From Bacteroidota bacterium (GTDB lineage: Bacteria; Bacteroidota; Bacteroidia; Flavobacteriales; Flavobacteriaceae): a stretch of DNA of 64,000 bases. A program made the position numbers and the translations under genes. Below the pieces are notes generated by a model that searched no databases, was not told the origin of the DNA, and worked only from the letters and a program-made list of their open reading frames with translations. Shown in pieces: positions 59,486 to 64,000 of the stretch. Within the stretch, counting starts at the first letter, position 1; every line of letters begins with the position of its first letter. The DNA lies in contig JAEYTL010000040.1 of the NCBI GenBank assembly GCA_023434025.1, forward strand, positions 1-64,000, written 5' to 3'.

Positions 59486-59517
59486 AAAAAATGCCCCTTA
59501 AAATGAGGGGCATTTTT
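59486..59517. terminator. Bidirectional terminator after carB
   Basis: AAAAATGCCCC (59486-59496) pairs with GGGGCATTTTT (59507-59517), 10-nt loop, between carB and the convergent DUF3857 gene. Confidence 0.9.
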
Positions 59518-59521
59518 GTGT

Positions 59522-61669
59522 CTAATTCTTTTTCAGTAAAACTTTTTCCTGCGTAAACTGAAAGGCATCTTCTAAAAAGTCAATCATTTTGCCCCAATTG
59601 CTGTTTGGTTCATAATAATTGTTGTAGGATTTTGTGGTCTTTATAGTGATTAAATTTCCGCTTTGTGTAATTGAGCTCACAAACCCACCGGTTTCATTTT
59701 CTGCATTTTTGTTGAATTTATCCAAACCGGTAGCGGTATAGCCTTGCGGAATTTCAAACTGAATTTCTTGTTCAATTTGTCTCGGGAAGCTCATATAGAT
59801 GTTGTTTGTTCTGTTTTTTTCTTTCTCAGAGAGTTCAATCTGTGAGGTTAAGAACTTTCCTAATTCCAGAATAATATTATTCCCCGCCTTTTTGATATAA
59901 TGGTCTTTAATGCTAAACGACTCTTTATATGCCATAGGTTCTTTACTGCCAAATCTTCCTGAATTTTCTACATCCATGGTGTAATCTTCAATGTCATGCC
60001 CAAACTCTTCTTTTACTGAATTTGTGAAGTTTTCTTTTTGTTTGTCTTTATACTTAGCAATCAATGCATCAAATTCCTTTTGATATTGCTCTTTTTTCTT
60101 TTTGTTTTTTACTTTCTCCAGTAACGATGTGGTGCCGTATTTTTCATAATCATCATAAACATAATCAAAGAAGTAAAGTTTATCTGATTGTTCACTGGGT
60201 TTATAGTGTCCGGAAAAATAATTTTCTCTCTCTACTTTAATGCTGCTTAAATCTTCGTTTAGTTTAATTTTAGTGATACTCCTTGATACATTGTCTTTTT
60301 TGGTAGAACCGGGAAGTGTAATCATTTCGGAATCTACTACTTTTTTGTTTTTTGAAACCTGAAGTAAATAGGCTTTTGTGTTTTCAAGATGATAGCTGAA
60401 CTGATCTGCAGAAGAAAAAGGAGTGAAAAACTCCAGATAAACTGGAGTTGCAGTGTTTACCCGCAGCAGAATGGTAATGTTTTGCTGGATTAACAAGTCG
60501 GTTATAGGACCATTGTAACGGGCGGTGCCAATCACAATATCATACGGAATTTTATTGTCTTTTAAAAAAGCCATGAAATGGTTAATAAATTCCTCTTCCT
60601 TCTGAAAAAATATAGCATTGGGGTATAGATCAAAAGGATAGAAAATATTGGCATCTTTTGCTACAAAAGCTTCAATGTATTGCGTAAAATATTGGTGTCT
60701 GGTAAAATAATAGACTTCTCTTACTTTTTCTTCATCAGAATTAAATGTTTTTCCTTTCAAAAACCTTTCAATATGGCCCAGGTCACCAAAAGGTCTGAAT
60801 TTTGTGTTATAATAATTAAAAACATCTTCTTTAGAAACAGTCGATTTTACGATGCTTTCCTTTTCAGAAAGAAAAGCTTCTGCTCTTTTTTCAAACTTTC
60901 CAGATCGGGCAAAAAATACCTGAAACTTATAGCAAGGCAACTCAATTAAAGGGTAGAACCATCTTGGAAATTCATTTTTTTCGATGTCTTTCGCCGAAAA
61001 TTCATAATGACGTTCACCACTTTTTTTATTCGGAATTTCTTTGAGTTCCGGAGCTCCGTTGTAGGTTGCAAAATTTAAAAAGAAATCGTTTTCAGTCTGA
61101 AAAATAAGCTTATAATCCATAATCGGATAAACATCGCCCAGCGTTCTTTCAACCGGGGCAAAGCCCATTTCATATTGCGATTTGAAAGGTTCTTCCGAAT
61201 GTAAATAATAGTCAATGATATCTCCAATTTCTAAATTAGGAATAGCAATTTTTTTCTCTTTATCAGCCTCAACAGCTTCTTTACTCACATCTATAATTGT
61301 TTCCTTTCCATCTGGTTTTACCACTTTGATGCCCAATGTGTTCTTTCCGGTACGCCTGCTCCAGCCTTTATCTGATGAAAAACGTTCTTTGAAGGTAAAC
61401 TCTGAAAATTCTTTTACAGCTGCCTCATCAAGTAGTTTTACTCTGTTTCGAAGGGCAGAAGTATAATTAACATTAGTTCCAAATTTGTGATAATCGTGAA
61501 ACTCATATTTATAAATCATCACTGCGGATTCATTTTTCCATTTATCAGGAATAGCCATTGTTTTAGAGTGCGGATCATCTTTTCCCCAAAAGAAATCCCG
61601 TATTTTTATATTTTCCTGGGCAGATAATGAAACAGTTATAAAAAGACAGATAAGTAGTATTTTTTTCAT
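59522..61669 (-). CDS. DUF3857 protein with degenerate transglutaminase-like domain
   Basis: 715 residues; signal peptide ends SLSAQ. The N-terminal DUF3857-like part shows WKNESAVMIYKYEFHDYHKFG, ISDIIDYYLHSEEPFKSQYEMGFAPVERTLGDVYPIMDYKLIFQTENDF blocks. The middle matches its neighbour's transglutaminase domain, but where the neighbour has GDCKGMANL, this one has FFQKEEEFINHFMAFL, so the Cys is missing. An enzyme is therefore unlikely from this domain. The gene begins 4 nt after the paralogue's stop, and the two are probably one transcript. Role unknown. Confidence 0.78.
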   Translation of the reverse strand: MKKILLICLFITVSLSAQENIKIRDFFWGKDDPHSKTMAIPDKWKNESAVMIYKYEFHDYHKFGTNVNYTSALRNRVKLLDEAAVKEFSEFTFKERFSSDKGWSRRTGKNTLGIKVVKPDGKETIIDVSKEAVEADKEKKIAIPNLEIGDIIDYYLHSEEPFKSQYEMGFAPVERTLGDVYPIMDYKLIFQTENDFFLNFATYNGAPELKEIPNKKSGERHYEFSAKDIEKNEFPRWFYPLIELPCYKFQVFFARSGKFEKRAEAFLSEKESIVKSTVSKEDVFNYYNTKFRPFGDLGHIERFLKGKTFNSDEEKVREVYYFTRHQYFTQYIEAFVAKDANIFYPFDLYPNAIFFQKEEEFINHFMAFLKDNKIPYDIVIGTARYNGPITDLLIQQNITILLRVNTATPVYLEFFTPFSSADQFSYHLENTKAYLLQVSKNKKVVDSEMITLPGSTKKDNVSRSITKIKLNEDLSSIKVERENYFSGHYKPSEQSDKLYFFDYVYDDYEKYGTTSLLEKVKNKKKKEQYQKEFDALIAKYKDKQKENFTNSVKEEFGHDIEDYTMDVENSGRFGSKEPMAYKESFSIKDHYIKKAGNNIILELGKFLTSQIELSEKEKNRTNNIYMSFPRQIEQEIQFEIPQGYTATGLDKFNKNAENETGGFVSSITQSGNLITIKTTKSYNNYYEPNSNWGKMIDFLEDAFQFTQEKVLLKKN

Positions 61670-61673
61670 TAGA

Positions 61674-63593
61674 CTATGATTTTGATAAAGTGATGGATGA
61701 ATTATATAGATCAGTTAATTTTTTGTGAGCCGCATTCCATGATTCCTGCTGTTCTTTTTTAATAATTGCATTTTTGAACGTAAAAATTTTTCGGTAAATG
61801 AGCTCTTTCCCTTTTAATGAGAAGCTTACTTCAATATCATAATCTTCGTTTTTCAGACTCAGGTTTTCGGGTAATTTATCGGGCTTATATCCGTCCGGAA
61901 GGGTAATTGTTATTTCAGAATCATATAAAGTCTTGTAATCCAGCTCATAATCGGTTTCGCGTTCTTTGAATGTGAAACTTTTGTATTCATTCATAAATTC
62001 TATGTTTATGTAAATTTCGTCATCAAATTCACTTACTCTGTTAGAAGATTCCAGGGTGTAATCAATTGTGAGTTTTGTATCCCGGTTTTTTAAATCACTC
62101 GATTTGATATCTTTTACTTTATTGTTTTTGTCGTTTTTAGCCAGATAATATTGCAGAGCCTCTGCTTTTTTATCACTTTCAAAACTGTTATAAATGTTTA
62201 AAAACTGACTTCTGCTTTCGCCGGTATAAGTCCGGTTACAAGTTCCTGTTAATTTGTCTTTATCAACAACTAACTTTGCTTTGAATGTTTCTTTGTTTGC
62301 TTCTGCAGTATTAGACGGAACCCTGTCGATGATGAACGTATGTCCGTTTTCAATCATAACCTGCTTGTTCTGAATCCGTTCGGCATAATTTCCTAACGAA
62401 CTGAATTTTTCAGTACCATCCAGGTAAATTTTCTTTCCATTCTGCAAAACAGTACAAATCATGTGGTTGTCAACAACTAAAGATGGAATAGAGTAATCGT
62501 ATGCAATATGTTTGGTGCCAATCCACGTTAGCCGGGCATCAAAGCCTGCAAGCTTTAGCATTTGCTTAGTAAGGTTTGCCATTCCTTTGCAATCACCATA
62601 ACGTTTTGAAAAAACCTGATGAGAATCGTCGGGTTTAAATCCCGCAATTCCATCTTCAAAAGCAATATAACGGATGTTGTCCTGCACCCAGTAAAAGATA
62701 TTTTTTATTTTTTCTTCGTCCGATGTCGCTTTTGCGGTAAGTTCGTTTACTTTGTTTTTCAATTGCTCAGTGTCATCTTTCATTTGATCAACAAGCGATT
62801 TATACCAACCATATAAATCAGCAGTGGTTTTAAAAAGATTACCTTTTTTTCCATTGTAATCATACGATTTGGCTAAGACCAAAATGTGTGGATATAAATA
62901 TGATCTTCCCGGGCTGCCCGGCTCATTAAAAACAGCGGGAATATCCTTGTAGCTGTATGAATAAGTTGTTGATTTGTTTTTAGTATCCTTAACCTGGCTT
63001 TTAATGATATTATGTCCGTTGAAATTCATCTCTTTCAGCTCGATTTCCAGCCAGTCCGGAACTGTAATTTCAATTTTTTTGTCCATTACGGGAAATTCAT
63101 CATTAAAATGAAGCGAGGTAAAGTACTTTACGTCGTCAAATTTTTTGTTCATCGCATAATTATAAGTGTAGCCCTGAACCGGAAAATCAATTTGAACATG
63201 TTTCACACGGGCATCATTATAGAACAAATCTTTGTCTTTGTAGAATTCGTCTTTGATGGGAAAGGTTGCTGTTTTTTCGTTCCGATATTTCAACAAAAAC
63301 GTTTCAATTTTTGAAGAGCTGTCATAAAACTCATATTTATAAATGTCTGCACGGTGATTGATATTCATCAATACTTCTTTAACAGATAAATCTACTGTTA
63401 CATTTGAAGTTGATTTGTTAAACCCGAAATTCACGGTTTCTGTACTTTCTAATATAGCAACATCTTGTTTACTGTATTTTCCACGGATAGTTTTAGCAAG
63501 TTCTATATCGTTGGGAGTAGGGTCAATGTTTTTTTGACCCCAGACAGACAGATTTCCCCAAAAGAAGAGAAATAGGATGGTTTTAAAATGCAT
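61674..63593 (-). CDS. DUF3857 protein with transglutaminase domain
   Basis: 639 residues; signal peptide ends VWGQ. DUF3857: ESTETVNFGFNKSTSNVTVDLSVKEVLMNINHRADIYKYEFYD, FPVQGYTYNYAMNKKFDDVKYF. Transglutaminase core: IKNIFYWVQDNIRYIAFEDGIAGFKPDDSHQVFSKRYGDCKGMANLTKQML (Cys 335), LTWIGTKHIAYDYSIPSLVVDNHMICTVLQNGKKIYLDGT with His of VDNHMI and Asp of LDGT; the triad is complete. Likely an envelope enzyme with peptide or crosslinking activity, substrate unknown. It precedes the degenerate paralogue. Confidence 0.85.
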   Translation of the reverse strand: MHFKTILFLFFWGNLSVWGQKNIDPTPNDIELAKTIRGKYSKQDVAILESTETVNFGFNKSTSNVTVDLSVKEVLMNINHRADIYKYEFYDSSSKIETFLLKYRNEKTATFPIKDEFYKDKDLFYNDARVKHVQIDFPVQGYTYNYAMNKKFDDVKYFTSLHFNDEFPVMDKKIEITVPDWLEIELKEMNFNGHNIIKSQVKDTKNKSTTYSYSYKDIPAVFNEPGSPGRSYLYPHILVLAKSYDYNGKKGNLFKTTADLYGWYKSLVDQMKDDTEQLKNKVNELTAKATSDEEKIKNIFYWVQDNIRYIAFEDGIAGFKPDDSHQVFSKRYGDCKGMANLTKQMLKLAGFDARLTWIGTKHIAYDYSIPSLVVDNHMICTVLQNGKKIYLDGTEKFSSLGNYAERIQNKQVMIENGHTFIIDRVPSNTAEANKETFKAKLVVDKDKLTGTCNRTYTGESRSQFLNIYNSFESDKKAEALQYYLAKNDKNNKVKDIKSSDLKNRDTKLTIDYTLESSNRVSEFDDEIYINIEFMNEYKSFTFKERETDYELDYKTLYDSEITITLPDGYKPDKLPENLSLKNEDYDIEVSFSLKGKELIYRKIFTFKNAIIKKEQQESWNAAHKKLTDLYNSSITLSKS

Positions 63594-63863
63594 AAAAATT
63601 GTTTTTGCTAAGTAAATAAAAAATAATAGTTTAAACTAAATTATTTTTTAAAAGCCAATTGTTTTTTAAATTTTTATGCGTGAACTTATTTAAACTTTTT
63701 CCATTGGCCGCAAAATGTCTTTTTTTGTTGTATAGTTAACCTGTTTTTTAGAGCATAACTATTATGAAAAAAGACTGAAATTTGAAACAAAGGCCCCGTT
63801 TTTAACATCACTGCGTTTGGCTTTCTGCTTCAGATTTGCTCCAACCAAGAAAATTAAGTCATT
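63594..63863. other. Gene-free stretch
   Basis: 270 nt, AT-rich, between the DUF3857 start and the CrtZ-like gene stop. I see no ORF, hairpin terminator or repeat that I can support. Confidence 0.5.
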
Positions 63864-64000
63864 TTATTTTTTAAAATACTTCCATGGAACAACCAACATA
63901 CCAAAGCACTCGCCATCTTCTTTGCCAATGTGTTTGTGATGCATTTTATGAGCTCTTCTCACCGCTTTTGCATAAATGTTGTTGGCATTTCTAAAAAGTT
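63864..64000 (-). CDS. crtZ: Carotenoid (beta-carotene) hydroxylase CrtZ-like, C-terminal end (truncated by window)
   Basis: The minus strand enters at the right edge and ends with TAA at 63864-63866. 44 visible residues: FRNANNIYAKAVRRAHKMHHKHIGKE, then CFGMLVVPWKYFKK. The HKMHHKH histidine cluster followed by GKEDGECFGMLVVP is the signature of the fatty-acid-hydroxylase-type CrtZ enzymes that turn beta-carotene to zeaxanthin. Zeaxanthin production fits yellow flavobacterial pigments. The N-terminus lies outside the window. Confidence 0.8.
   Translation of the reverse strand, partial: LFRNANNIYAKAVRRAHKMHHKHIGKEDGECFGMLVVPWKYFKK

Noticed and set aside
1..64000. tRNA or rRNA genes, intact IS elements
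   Set aside because: Looked for CCA-ended cloverleafs, rRNA core words and transposase motifs on both strands; none convincing. A tool such as tRNAscan-SE would be decisive.

Overview
The window looks like a chromosomal segment of a member of the Flavobacteriaceae, most likely Flavobacterium or a close relative. The evidence is low GC, several secreted proteins with type IX secretion (T9SS) C-terminal sorting domains, Bacteroidetes promoters (TTG near -33, TAnnTTTG near -7), many SCSDDDD-type lipoproteins, DUF4252 and DUF3857 proteins, a MiaB-like MtaB, and a 950-residue CarB. I found no rRNA, tRNA, CRISPR array, intact transposase or prophage. Positions and products come from reading the sequence; no database search was possible.

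Layout. 1-4125: end of a surface/fibre-like protein, a small T9SS protein, and two citrulline-family hydrolases (a DDAH-like protein and CtlX) separated by a four-helix-bundle (S23-type) gene enclosed in 46-bp inverted repeats. 4141-4290: first copy of a structured dispersed repeat. 4934-12022: a complete heme acquisition locus (TonB receptor, HmuY-like lipoprotein, HmuTUV ABC transporter, HmuS) behind a Fur-like palindrome. 12132-13246: AhpD-like protein and Crp/Fnr regulator. 13468-20415: a 2315-residue T9SS surface protein. 20815-27669: small secreted and membrane proteins, an alpha/beta hydrolase, MarC, a CoA-binding protein and a sodium:solute symporter. 28232-31574: ECF sigma factor, putative anti-sigma factor, two DUF4252 proteins and a carboxypeptidase-regulatory-like protein.

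31690-33141 is an S41 peptidase lipoprotein. 33217-39764 is a vitamin B12 uptake locus: btuB-btuG on the minus strand behind a cobalamin riboswitch, and btuF-btuC-btuD on the plus strand, with the second copy of the structured repeat between them. 39757-51005: a large methyltransferase, RmuC, a diheme cytochrome with an FG-GAP/ASPIC T9SS partner, a GlmU-like protein, a peptide-type binding protein and MtaB. 51024-63593: a MITE-like repeat next to a duplicated mtaB end, an unknown ORF, small enzymes, a lytic transglycosylase, half-size TSUP, an atypical thioredoxin, rpmH, carB and two tandem DUF3857 proteins. The window ends in the 3' part of a carotenoid hydroxylase (CrtZ-like).

The most interesting material is non-coding. 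(1) Two copies of a ~150-bp element differ in sequence in two stems but keep the pairing, which suggests selection on structure. (2) A family of palindromes built on a 7-nt period recurs: around the S23 gene, twice inside the cobalamin riboswitch, and, less regularly, after coaB-like and hmuS genes. (3) The S23 gene with its inverted repeats looks like an autonomous-type insertion between two functionally related hydrolases.
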